From C7867-006 sp964453075 (GTDB lineage Bacteria; Patescibacteriota; Minisyncoccia; Phycocordibacterales; DATDWN01), in contig CAYVNM010000013.1 in NCBI GenBank assembly GCA_964453075.1, positions 1 through 6,707 of the forward strand: a stretch of DNA of 6,707 bases, in the 5' to 3' direction. A program made the position numbers and the translations under genes. This document shows, piece after piece, positions 1 through 5,225 of this stretch; the stretch's first letter is position 1; each line of letters opens with the position of its first letter. The notes below the pieces were generated by a model. The model did no database searches. It was not told where the DNA came from and saw nothing but the letters and a program-made list of their open reading frames with translations.

Positions 1-91
1 TGGCATCCACAGCCCTCCTCTGCTCCACATTTAGGCTTTTGTATCTATCCTCAAAATTTTGTTCAAATTGCTGCTTCCTGGGCGAATTCAT
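1..91 (-). CDS. UvrD/PcrA-like superfamily 1 DNA helicase, N-terminal 30 codons (partial)
   Basis: Only the first 30 codons are inside the window; the gene runs off the left edge. The translation begins MNSPRKQQFEQ and contains LNVEQRRAVDA (residues 20-30). This is the Q-motif consensus (LNxEQRxAV) that precedes the Walker A loop in UvrD, PcrA, Rep and some RecB/AddA-type helicases, where the glutamine (here Q24) contacts adenine of ATP. The family unwinds DNA in repair and recombination; no Walker A is visible here, so subfamily cannot be set. The ATG is preferred because its frame is closed by TGA at 104-106, and no other in-frame ATG lies in the visible part. It starts 7 nt after the putative toxin gene stops. 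It has no Shine-Dalgarno sequence but has an extended -10 box 6 nt before the ATG. It may be a housekeeping gene flanking the island or part of the defence cluster. Confidence 0.75.
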   Translation of the reverse strand, partial: MNSPRKQQFEQNFEDRYKSLNVEQRRAVDA

Positions 92-97
92 GAGTAC

Positions 98-106
98 ATT
101 ATATCA
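98..106 (-). promoter_or_regulatory. Extended -10 promoter for the helicase gene
   Basis: The minus strand reads TGATATAAT, which is TGn plus a perfect TATAAT, overlapping the stop codon of the putative toxin gene. No good -35 is seen, which is common for extended -10 promoters. The expected start of transcription, about 7 nt downstream, falls on or next to the helicase ATG at 91, so the transcript would be leaderless. In an AT-rich stretch such boxes also arise by chance. Confidence 0.45.
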
Positions 107-500
107 TTAATAAAATACTCTCGTACTCTGGATAGTTTTCTTTTATCAACCTCTTCCATGCTGCTGTCTCATTCTTTTGAGCAATGTCAGTTTTTGTGTA
201 CATAAGCAAAACTTTTACCAGTTTTAAATCTTCATGCACAGCAATAATACATCTATTGCCAGAAGTCTTAGCTGATTCTTTTGTATTAAAAACTCTAAAC
301 TGAGTTTTAACAATCTTTAAAACATCACAACTAACAACAAGATCAGCCTTATCCGTATTCAGAAGATTATCAATAAATTGTAATTGAGTTAAAACTGCAT
401 CTAGAGACGGAGCCCAATGACTCTTATATTTCTTTTCAAAGTTTTTTATGAAATGACTATTAGCAAACTCTTCAACTTGTACTGTATAATTCGACTCCAT
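99..500 (-). CDS. Putative RelE/HigB-like toxin paired with the Panacea antitoxin
   Basis: This 133-residue soluble protein has no signal peptide or membrane segment. After a charged N-terminal region (FEKKYKSHW, residues 21-29), residues 62-103 show the strand pattern of RelE/ParE/HigB toxins: KIVKTQFRVFN, then GNRCIIAVHED with R83, then LKLVKVLLMYTK, resembling the family's 'RV...G.R.i......i.LL.iY.K'. The C-terminus has the W115-KRLIKENYPEY helix common in such small toxins. RelE/HigB enzymes cleave mRNA on the ribosome, but the catalytic residues cannot be assigned by eye, so the activity is inferred. The ATG lies 10 nt after the stop of the HTH-Panacea antitoxin, in the antitoxin-first order, without a Shine-Dalgarno sequence; expression probably depends on the upstream promoter and translational coupling. 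The stop is 7 nt from the helicase ATG. The best alternative is an unrelated small partner of the Panacea protein. Confidence 0.6.
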   Translation of the reverse strand: MESNYTVQVEEFANSHFIKNFEKKYKSHWAPSLDAVLTQLQFIDNLLNTDKADLVVSCDVLKIVKTQFRVFNTKESAKTSGNRCIIAVHEDLKLVKVLLMYTKTDIAQKNETAAWKRLIKENYPEYESILLMI

Positions 501-510
501 AACTGAAATA

Positions 511-1206
511 CTAAAAAACCTTGTCTGGATCTTCTTGGGTTATTAGTGAGTAAGGGATAACCTGATTTTCTCTACACAGAAAATAAGGTAATTGATTGTG
601 CGTAAAATTAACTATATCGTTAGTTGTTTTATTTTTCCACTTAATAGCAACTTCGGAAATCCTTTTTTTCTCCTTATCAGATATTTCATTGAGTTTTTGA
701 TTAGAATTACTATCTACTTCTTTTATCAGAATAGCTTCTTTCCCGTCGCTTCCAGGTTTTCTTTCTATTAATATTTTACCAGACTCTTCCAACTCATCCA
801 ATGCCCTAAAAAACATATCTGGTACTGGTCCATAAGTTATTTTTCTATACGGCATACCGCTCATACTATTTAAATTATCATAGTACCAAGAAAAATCAGC
901 AAGATACAAAAGTTTAGCTAATTTAGTTTTTGGGACTTTACCATCTCTAGATAAATCAGATCTCAAGAAAGCTAGTATCATTTGTTTATATTTATTTATG
1001 TCTGGTAAATTTCCAGTTAAAAGAAAATCTATACTTAAATTAAAATGCTCTACAAACTTTTGAGCTTCTTCTAAACTAAGTTCTTGTTTGCCGGCTTCAA
1101 TTGAAGCGTAAGTTGGGCGAGATACTCCTATAACTTTAGCGACTTCTTCTTGAGTCATTCCACTTTTTACCCTGATTTCTTTGATTTTTCCTATATAATT
1201 TATCAT
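511..1206 (-). CDS. XRE-family HTH / Panacea (SocA, DUF4065-like) antitoxin
   Basis: With the chosen start the protein has 231 residues. Residues 5-63 are an XRE/Cro-type helix-turn-helix (IKEIRVKSGMTQEEVAKVIG, then VSRPTYASIEAGK), which should bind operator DNA. Residues about 70-225 are a Panacea domain: KLAKLLYLADF (95-105), YRKITYGPVP (120-129) and HNQLPYFL with a conserved-looking tail (203-221). Panacea proteins such as SocA and PanA neutralise a wide range of toxins, usually encoded next door; here the neighbour 10 nt downstream has a RelE/HigB look. The frame is open to an ATG at 1266, but a TTGATT-N17-TATAAT promoter lies inside that extension, and transcripts from it begin after that ATG. 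The start at 1206 also gives the usual short lead-in to an XRE fold. No Shine-Dalgarno sequence precedes either ATG. Autoregulation through the upstream palindrome is likely but not proved. Confidence 0.88.
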   Translation of the reverse strand: MINYIGKIKEIRVKSGMTQEEVAKVIGVSRPTYASIEAGKQELSLEEAQKFVEHFNLSIDFLLTGNLPDINKYKQMILAFLRSDLSRDGKVPKTKLAKLLYLADFSWYYDNLNSMSGMPYRKITYGPVPDMFFRALDELEESGKILIERKPGSDGKEAILIKEVDSNSNQKLNEISDKEKKRISEVAIKWKNKTTNDIVNFTHNQLPYFLCRENQVIPYSLITQEDPDKVF

Positions 1207-1230
1207 ACTTTTATTTATATTTCTGGGTCC

Positions 1231-1259
1231 ATTATATATCAAAGTAGACAAAAAATCAA
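1231..1259 (-). promoter_or_regulatory. Promoter of the toxin-antitoxin operon
   Basis: On the minus strand TTGATT (1254-1259) and a perfect TATAAT (1231-1236) are separated by 17 nt, the optimal spacing. The expected transcription start near 1224 leaves about 18 nt before the ATG at 1206. This promoter decides the start of the antitoxin gene, because the ATG at 1266 would not be on the transcript. Confidence 0.7.
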
Positions 1260-1276
1260 CACTCATTCTTTAATAT

Positions 1277-1304
1277 TTGACATTAACTGTTAATAGCATA
1301 TACT
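1277..1304 (+). promoter_or_regulatory. Strong promoter of the 36-codon gene
   Basis: TTGACA (1277-1282, full consensus) and TATACT (1299-1304, five of six) are separated by 16 nt on the plus strand. Transcription should start near 1311 and read the small gene at 1381, ending at the hairpin at 1501-1540. The -35 box is 17 bp from the -35 box of the divergent antitoxin promoter, so one bound protein could affect both. Confidence 0.7.
1282..1294. promoter_or_regulatory. 13-bp palindrome, candidate operator of the XRE-Panacea protein
   Basis: ATTAAC-T-GTTAAT is a perfect inverted repeat with one central base. It lies in the spacer of the plus-strand promoter, overlapping the last base of its -35 box, and about 23 bp upstream of the -35 box of the antitoxin promoter. 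A further TTAAT at 1270-1274 is inverted relative to the left arm. Size and symmetry suit an XRE-family dimer. Which protein binds is inferred from the adjacent HTH gene. Confidence 0.5.
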
Positions 1305-1310
1305 TGGAAA

Positions 1311-1353
1311 TAAGTGTATAGCTTACTGCCATAGTAACAGAGGCTCACACTTA
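1311..1353 (+). promoter_or_regulatory. Potential hairpin leader at the 5' end of the small-gene transcript
   Basis: TAAGTGT (1311-1317) pairs fully with ACACTTA (1347-1353). Inside it AGC (1320-1322) can pair with GCT (1343-1345), and TTACT (1323-1327) with AGTAA (1333-1337) around a GCCAT loop. The outer stem begins at the transcription start predicted from the promoter at 1277-1304, so the RNA would carry a base-paired 5' end. No known riboswitch class is recognised. The stems are short, and the structure is by eye only. Confidence 0.4.
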
Positions 1354-1380
1354 AATATTATTAAACTAACCATTAAAAAC

Positions 1381-1491
1381 ATGGCAAAAACTAAAACTGG
1401 CCTGAAGTGGGTGGATGTAAAACCTTACACAAAAGTTGTGAATGGTCACAAAATTAAAGTTAGAGGGCACGATAGATCTACCCCAAACTAG
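1381..1491 (+). CDS. Small basic 36-residue protein of unknown function
   Basis: ATG to TAG gives 36 residues, starting MAKTKTGLKWVDVKPY and ending KIKVRGHDRSTPN. The protein is soluble and strongly basic, with lysine, arginine and histidine throughout, so nucleic-acid binding is possible but only a guess. The tail VRGHDRSTPN resembles the 'V-x-GH-x-R-[ST]-x-PN' end that I recall in small phage and bacterial proteins, often following a 'DG' or 'NGH' turn as here (NGHKIKV). No function is known to me for that motif. The gene is supported by its surroundings more than by its sequence: a near-consensus promoter 70-100 nt upstream and a strong terminator 10 nt after the stop make a complete monocistronic unit. 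It has no Shine-Dalgarno sequence and no longer in-frame start (TAA upstream). It is divergent from the antitoxin gene and convergent with the restriction enzyme gene. Confidence 0.65.
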   Translation: MAKTKTGLKWVDVKPYTKVVNGHKIKVRGHDRSTPN

Positions 1492-1500
1492 TAAGATAGT

Positions 1501-1540
1501 AATAGTAAAAAACTCACTGCAAAGTGAGTTTTTTACTATT
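1501..1540. terminator. Bidirectional rho-independent terminator, 18-bp perfect stem with GCAA loop
   Basis: AATAGTAAAAAACTCACT (1501-1518) is the exact reverse complement of 1523-1540, with the loop GCAA, a GNRA tetraloop, at 1519-1522. The outer arms contain A6 and T6 runs, so an oligo-U stretch follows the G+C-containing inner stem (ACTCACT/AGTGAGT) on both strands. It ends the small gene (stop at 1491) and the restriction enzyme gene, whose TAA (1540-1542) overlaps the hairpin by one base. Confidence 0.88.
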
Positions 1541-4500
1541 TATGAATTCATAATCTTATAAGTTTCCTCTAACGCCTTCACGATATTCTGATAATGTTCG
1601 ATGTCATTATTTGATAACTTTCTGCCACGTCTATCTTTTAGCCACTTTTGTGCTGGTTGATATCCGCCAATATAAAATTCCCAAGCCTCTTTTGAAACAT
1701 TACCAAAATACTGATTCTCGTTGATATACACTTTCCTATCTACGTATTTTGGATATTTATCTTCTAATATATCTGACCCAGACTCTGGGAAGGTTATTTT
1801 TGTTTCTATACTCTCTAAAGTTTTAGCATCCATCAGATGCAACATTCTTAATTTATTTCCCATGTCCACGTATTTATCAAACTCTGCTTTATTGGCTGGA
1901 TATGGTACCCGAGGAAAATCTATTTTTAGAAACTCATTATATTTTTCTCTATATTTTTTATCATGTAAATATCCATAAACATAATCAAAAATATTTTCTG
2001 CCGTTGTACTACCAATCACTTTTTCTACATCTTTTAAGATATCATTATTTAAATTCGAAATCTTCTCGCCATTTTCTGTATATATATAAAATGGAGCAAT
2101 AAAATCTCCCCCCTGCATCCCTGGTCTAGACCAACTCCTAAAATCAATTATATTTTTTGAAATAAAAACAGAAGCTGAATTTTCTTCTATATCACCACGT
2201 TTAAAAACAAGACCAACGTTTTCTCTATTAAAAAAATGTTGCATCACATCGCTGCGAGGTCGCCAAACAAGATTGTTATCAAAATAAGTGTAGCGAGTAT
2301 CAAAAGGCCTATAAGCAACAGGAACTATTTTTGAGTCATCATTAATAATTTTCTTTTTATTATCTATGATCCATTTTGCATAGTTTTTACCTAGCTCGTA
2401 TTTTGTTTTGATTTCATTTTCTGTCGGATTATTATAAAGAAAATCATCAACTCTATTTTTTAAAACTTCCTTGTTCTCATCTATTATAAAACTATCACCC
2501 ATAGTTACTATTCCTGTAGTATTTTTTGGGAACAACTCAGCAACTGAGAATCCTTTTTGATATTCTGCCCTACCTTCACCTTCCAAGCGCCATATATCAC
2601 AACCTGGTGGCAACTCTATCCATTTTATATTTTCAATACTTGCACCGTCTAATGATTCTAATTTACTTTTTCTTGTCCCCCACAAGTCACTAACAAAAAC
2701 TTGTGCTAACTTTTTAGTTTTTTCTGGTACTTTATTTTTGATACCTATTACAATAGACACACCGGACATAATATCAAAAACATTTTCATCTTTTCCTCCA
2801 TCCTCTGCAGTTTCTTTTTTACGGCTGTTGCCATGGAGATCTACAACATATATCTTATCGAAAGTATTACGCAGATGCCAACGCATACCACGAAATGTAG
2901 GATTATCGATGTATCCATGTGCAGTTATCATGGCTAATACTCCATCGTTATTTTTTTCTATCAACGACTCACCGAAACGTATAAACTTCACATAGTCATC
3001 GTCGAGCCAATTCTTTTTCTCTTTTAGCTTTTCTTTTCCTCCTATTTCAACTTTGTATACATTATTATCTGTATAATCTTTATTTTGTGATATTCCACTA
3101 TATGGAGGATTACCGATCACACACATTATAGGATAATCTTTTTTTATCTCTGACGCTGATATGGACTCATTTGAAATGGCGTCCTGCAGACCAAGTTGAG
3201 CAAAAATATTCATTTGTCTATTTGTGTCACGAGCCTCCTCAAGAGTATTGGTGAGATAAACTCCAAGCCTCTTGTCGATACCGATTGCACCAGTGTCGTG
3301 CAATGTCATGCCAAGTTTCAAGTGGGCGATAGTATAAGATGCCATCATCAACTCAAAACCGTGTAGACGAGGTAACAAGTCTGACTCTACGTAACTTTTC
3401 CATCTACCCTCTTGTCCTTCGAAACTTTTATATACATCCATTATAACTTCATTTAAAAATGTTCCTGTACCCGTAGCAACATCCAGTATCTGCACTCGGT
3501 GATATTCTTTTTCTAGTGTCATCTCTTTTCCGGTTTTTGACTTTGGATCCAAAACTTTTTCTTTCTTTATAATTTTTGAAGTGTCCGCAAGCCCTTTTAC
3601 CAAGCCAAACTCATTTTTAAGCACCTCATCCACAGCGCGGACGATAAACTGAACGACGGGACGTGGAGTATAAAATACACCCATCTCCATTTTCTTTTTA
3701 CTGTCGTATTCACGCAAGAAATCCTCATAGAAATGTATGACCGGGTCCTTGTTATCTTTTTCTTTGCCATAAAAATCGTGCAACAACTTTGTTACGTCAG
3801 CATGAGTGAACACCTCACACAACTCATCAACAATAAATGATAAATTTTTAGGAAAACTGGATCCGGCTATATGATCAAAAAATGAAGCTAGAAACGGATT
3901 TGTTTTTGGAACAAGTTCACGAGCCTCCACTCTAGAAAAATTCTCTAAAGTGCTGTCACTATAACGTGCTGCGAATAAACCGTACACAAGTGTCTGTGCA
4001 TACATGTCTGCAAACTTTTCATCATCTAGCCCTGTAATCAGATTTTGCTGTACTACATCACGTATTTTAAATAACTCAGCATATTTGTCTTCCTTTGTTA
4101 ACATATCTAAAACATTATTTCTTATACGTTGTGCTTTACCACCCATGATCTTTGCAAGATGATTGCCACTTTTTATAGCCTCTTTATGAGACAATGTAAA
4201 ATCTTTTATTGTTTTAATCAGATTCTCAGTATTTTCTATTTTAGTTTCTATGGTGCGAGATTTTCTATCCACGTCACCGAGGGATATCTCATCATTATAC
4301 TTTTGACCATTTCTATAAAATCTAAAATTGACATAATCACTAATTATAAGATTGTCATATCCAAAATACCTATCAGCCTGATCAGATTTTTCTATCTTAT
4401 CTAAATCTTCACCAACTTTCTTAACTTCAATATATAGAACTGGTGTGCCATTTTTTAAAACAACAAAATCTGGCTTATTACCATTTATAGCCCTCTGATC

Positions 4501-4632
4501 TTGTTGAGTAAAATATTTTTCTTCGGCTGAGAAAATATCTTTTAAAAAATTCTCAAATGAAGTACGATAAGAATGTTCTGAGCTATTTTCATCACTATAA
4601 TATTTTTGTATTTCTGATATATAGTTTTGCAT
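1540..4632 (-). CDS. Single-chain restriction-modification enzyme: PD-(D/E)XK nuclease, N6-adenine methyltransferase, type ISP-like specificity domain
   Basis: This 1030-residue protein should both cut unmodified DNA and methylate adenine at its own target. Residues 20-110 form a PD-(D/E)XK nuclease (SYRTSFENFL; catalytic D55 in KPDF, E69 and K71 in IEVKK, and SDQADRY around Q85), in the form seen at the N-terminus of type ISP enzymes. A helical connector follows. The methyltransferase shows motif X-like GVFYTPRP (318-325), the SAM-binding motif I DVATGTGTF (384-392, with V where P is usual) and catalytic NPPY (508-511). Residues about 770-1000 resemble the LlaBIII C-terminal specificity domain (YRPFDTRYTYFD, WRPRSDVM, IAPFYIY, EFYIGGYQPAQKWL). 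No helicase motifs lie between nuclease and methyltransferase, unlike LlaGI/LlaBIII (about 1500-1600 residues). Its length is near type IIG enzymes such as Eco57I, so type IIG action is likely. The target sequence cannot be read. All motifs are intact; no frameshift is seen. There is no Shine-Dalgarno sequence. Confidence 0.93.
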   Translation of the reverse strand: MQNYISEIQKYYSDENSSEHSYRTSFENFLKDIFSAEEKYFTQQDQRAINGNKPDFVVLKNGTPVLYIEVKKVGEDLDKIEKSDQADRYFGYDNLIISDYVNFRFYRNGQKYNDEISLGDVDRKSRTIETKIENTENLIKTIKDFTLSHKEAIKSGNHLAKIMGGKAQRIRNNVLDMLTKEDKYAELFKIRDVVQQNLITGLDDEKFADMYAQTLVYGLFAARYSDSTLENFSRVEARELVPKTNPFLASFFDHIAGSSFPKNLSFIVDELCEVFTHADVTKLLHDFYGKEKDNKDPVIHFYEDFLREYDSKKKMEMGVFYTPRPVVQFIVRAVDEVLKNEFGLVKGLADTSKIIKKEKVLDPKSKTGKEMTLEKEYHRVQILDVATGTGTFLNEVIMDVYKSFEGQEGRWKSYVESDLLPRLHGFELMMASYTIAHLKLGMTLHDTGAIGIDKRLGVYLTNTLEEARDTNRQMNIFAQLGLQDAISNESISASEIKKDYPIMCVIGNPPYSGISQNKDYTDNNVYKVEIGGKEKLKEKKNWLDDDYVKFIRFGESLIEKNNDGVLAMITAHGYIDNPTFRGMRWHLRNTFDKIYVVDLHGNSRKKETAEDGGKDENVFDIMSGVSIVIGIKNKVPEKTKKLAQVFVSDLWGTRKSKLESLDGASIENIKWIELPPGCDIWRLEGEGRAEYQKGFSVAELFPKNTTGIVTMGDSFIIDENKEVLKNRVDDFLYNNPTENEIKTKYELGKNYAKWIIDNKKKIINDDSKIVPVAYRPFDTRYTYFDNNLVWRPRSDVMQHFFNRENVGLVFKRGDIEENSASVFISKNIIDFRSWSRPGMQGGDFIAPFYIYTENGEKISNLNNDILKDVEKVIGSTTAENIFDYVYGYLHDKKYREKYNEFLKIDFPRVPYPANKAEFDKYVDMGNKLRMLHLMDAKTLESIETKITFPESGSDILEDKYPKYVDRKVYINENQYFGNVSKEAWEFYIGGYQPAQKWLKDRRGRKLSNNDIEHYQNIVKALEETYKIMNS

Positions 4633-4678
4633 TTATTATTTATATTCTACCACTCTGTAGAACTAACACAAAACTATA
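4620..4678. repeat. 10-bp inverted repeat spanning the restriction enzyme start and its upstream DNA
   Basis: TATAGTTTTG (4620-4629) and CAAAACTATA (4669-4678) are perfect inverted copies 39 bp apart. The first lies in codons 2-5 of the restriction enzyme gene; the second lies at the far side of its putative promoter. The promoter is between the arms, so looped or paired binding could control it. No regulator is identified. Confidence 0.4.
4644..4671 (-). promoter_or_regulatory. Possible promoter of the restriction-modification gene
   Basis: On the minus strand TTGTGT (4666-4671) and TAGAAT (4644-4649) are 16 nt apart, 11 nt before the ATG. An overlapping alternative -10, TATAAA, ends 6 nt before the ATG. 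Either would give a transcript with almost no leader. The -35 match is weak and the DNA is AT-rich, so this is tentative. Confidence 0.3.
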
Positions 4679-4689
4679 GCTTGATACTG

Positions 4690-4695
4690 TATACT
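4690..4695 (+). promoter_or_regulatory. Possible -10 box of the VOC gene
   Basis: TATACT lies 8 nt before the VOC ATG and is the same hexamer as in the promoter at 1277-1304. It would start transcription about at the ATG. No -35 box is recognisable at the right distance. Confidence 0.35.
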
Positions 4696-4703
4696 TACCA
4701 AAT

Positions 4704-5180
4704 ATGATACCCAAAAATACAATTTGTTTATGGTTCGACAAGGATGCGGAGACTGCGGCTAACTTCTACGCCTCAGTATTCCCTGACAGTCAGGTTAAAA
4801 ACGTATTCCGTGCGCCGAGCGACTTTCCAGCTGGCAAGGCTGGCGACGCGTTGACTGTTGAGTTCACTGTGTGCGGTGTGCCATGTGTTGGACTAAATGG
4901 TGGTCCAGTGTTCAAGCAAAGCGAGGCGTTCTCATTCCAAATCGCGACAGAGGATCAAGAGGAGACAGATAAATATTGGAATGCAATAGTTGATAATGGT
5001 GGAATGGAAAGTGAATGCGGATGGTGCAAGGACAAATGGGGTGTGTCATGGCAAATCACACCACGCACGCTGCTCGAGGCACTGGCAATCGGTGGTGACG
5101 AGGCCAAGCGTGCATTCGACGCAATGATGACAATGAAGAAAATAGACGTCGCCGCTATCGACGCAGCCCGCAAAGGGTAA
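4704..5180 (+). CDS. VOC-superfamily protein, PhnB-like (3-demethylubiquinone-9 3-methyltransferase-type domain)
   Basis: This 158-residue cytoplasmic protein is full length for the PhnB-like group of the vicinal oxygen chelate (glyoxalase/bleomycin-resistance) superfamily. Residues 6-31 give the first beta-alpha unit (TICLWFDKDAETAANFYASVFP). GLNGGPVF (63-70), AFSFQIATEDQEETDKYW (75-92) and CGWCKDKWGVSWQITP (105-120) match the family's second half; the end (KRAFDAMMTMKKIDVAAIDAA) is the usual C-terminal helix. Pfam names the domain after a ubiquinone methyltransferase, but proteins of this type have no proven methyltransferase activity, and the substrate is unknown. The start is the first ATG and fits family alignments. 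It has no Shine-Dalgarno sequence. Its G+C content (about 47% in a sampled block) is far above that of the restriction enzyme gene it diverges from, so it probably belongs to the ancestral chromosome. It shares a terminator with the convergent gene at 5226. Confidence 0.9.
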   Translation: MIPKNTICLWFDKDAETAANFYASVFPDSQVKNVFRAPSDFPAGKAGDALTVEFTVCGVPCVGLNGGPVFKQSEAFSFQIATEDQEETDKYWNAIVDNGGMESECGWCKDKWGVSWQITPRTLLEALAIGGDEAKRAFDAMMTMKKIDVAAIDAARKG

Positions 5181-5183
5181 TAT

Positions 5184-5214
5184 AAAAACAAAACCGCCCT
5201 GGGGGGCGGTTTTT
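5184..5214. terminator. Bidirectional rho-independent terminator between convergent genes
   Basis: AAAACCGCCC (5190-5199) pairs perfectly with GGGCGGTTTT (5204-5213) around TGGG. On the plus strand T5 follows the G+C stem, ending the VOC gene 10 nt upstream. On the minus strand the tail is TTTTGTTTTTATA, ending the hypothetical gene whose TGA is at 5226-5228. The minus-strand tail (GGCGGTTTTGTTTTT) recurs exactly at 5937-5951. Confidence 0.9.
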
Positions 5215-5225
5215 GATCTGAGTGA

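Noticed and set aside
511..1206. XRE protein as a controller (C protein) of the restriction-modification gene
   Set aside because: C proteins are short HTH-only proteins next to the R gene; this one carries a Panacea domain, has its own putative toxin partner, and is separated from the enzyme gene by a terminator and the small gene.
1207..1266. Extension of the antitoxin gene to the ATG at 1266 (20 more residues)
   Set aside because: A well-spaced promoter lies inside the extension, the extra residues do not fit the XRE fold, and no Shine-Dalgarno sequence supports it.
84..1550. GAATTCAT at 84-91 and again at 1543-1550 as a possible direct repeat flanking the toxin-antitoxin unit
   Set aside because: It is only 8 bp, lies within coding sequence at both places, and has no matching insertion signature.
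1721..2995. Plus-strand open frames of 66-85 codons opposite the restriction enzyme gene
   Set aside because: They have low-complexity composition, no motifs and no start signals, and lie antisense to a gene with complete family motifs.
4129..4404. Plus-strand frame of 91 codons opposite the nuclease end of the restriction enzyme gene
   Set aside because: Its phenylalanine/isoleucine-rich membrane-like look is what an antisense of lysine-rich AT-rich coding DNA gives.
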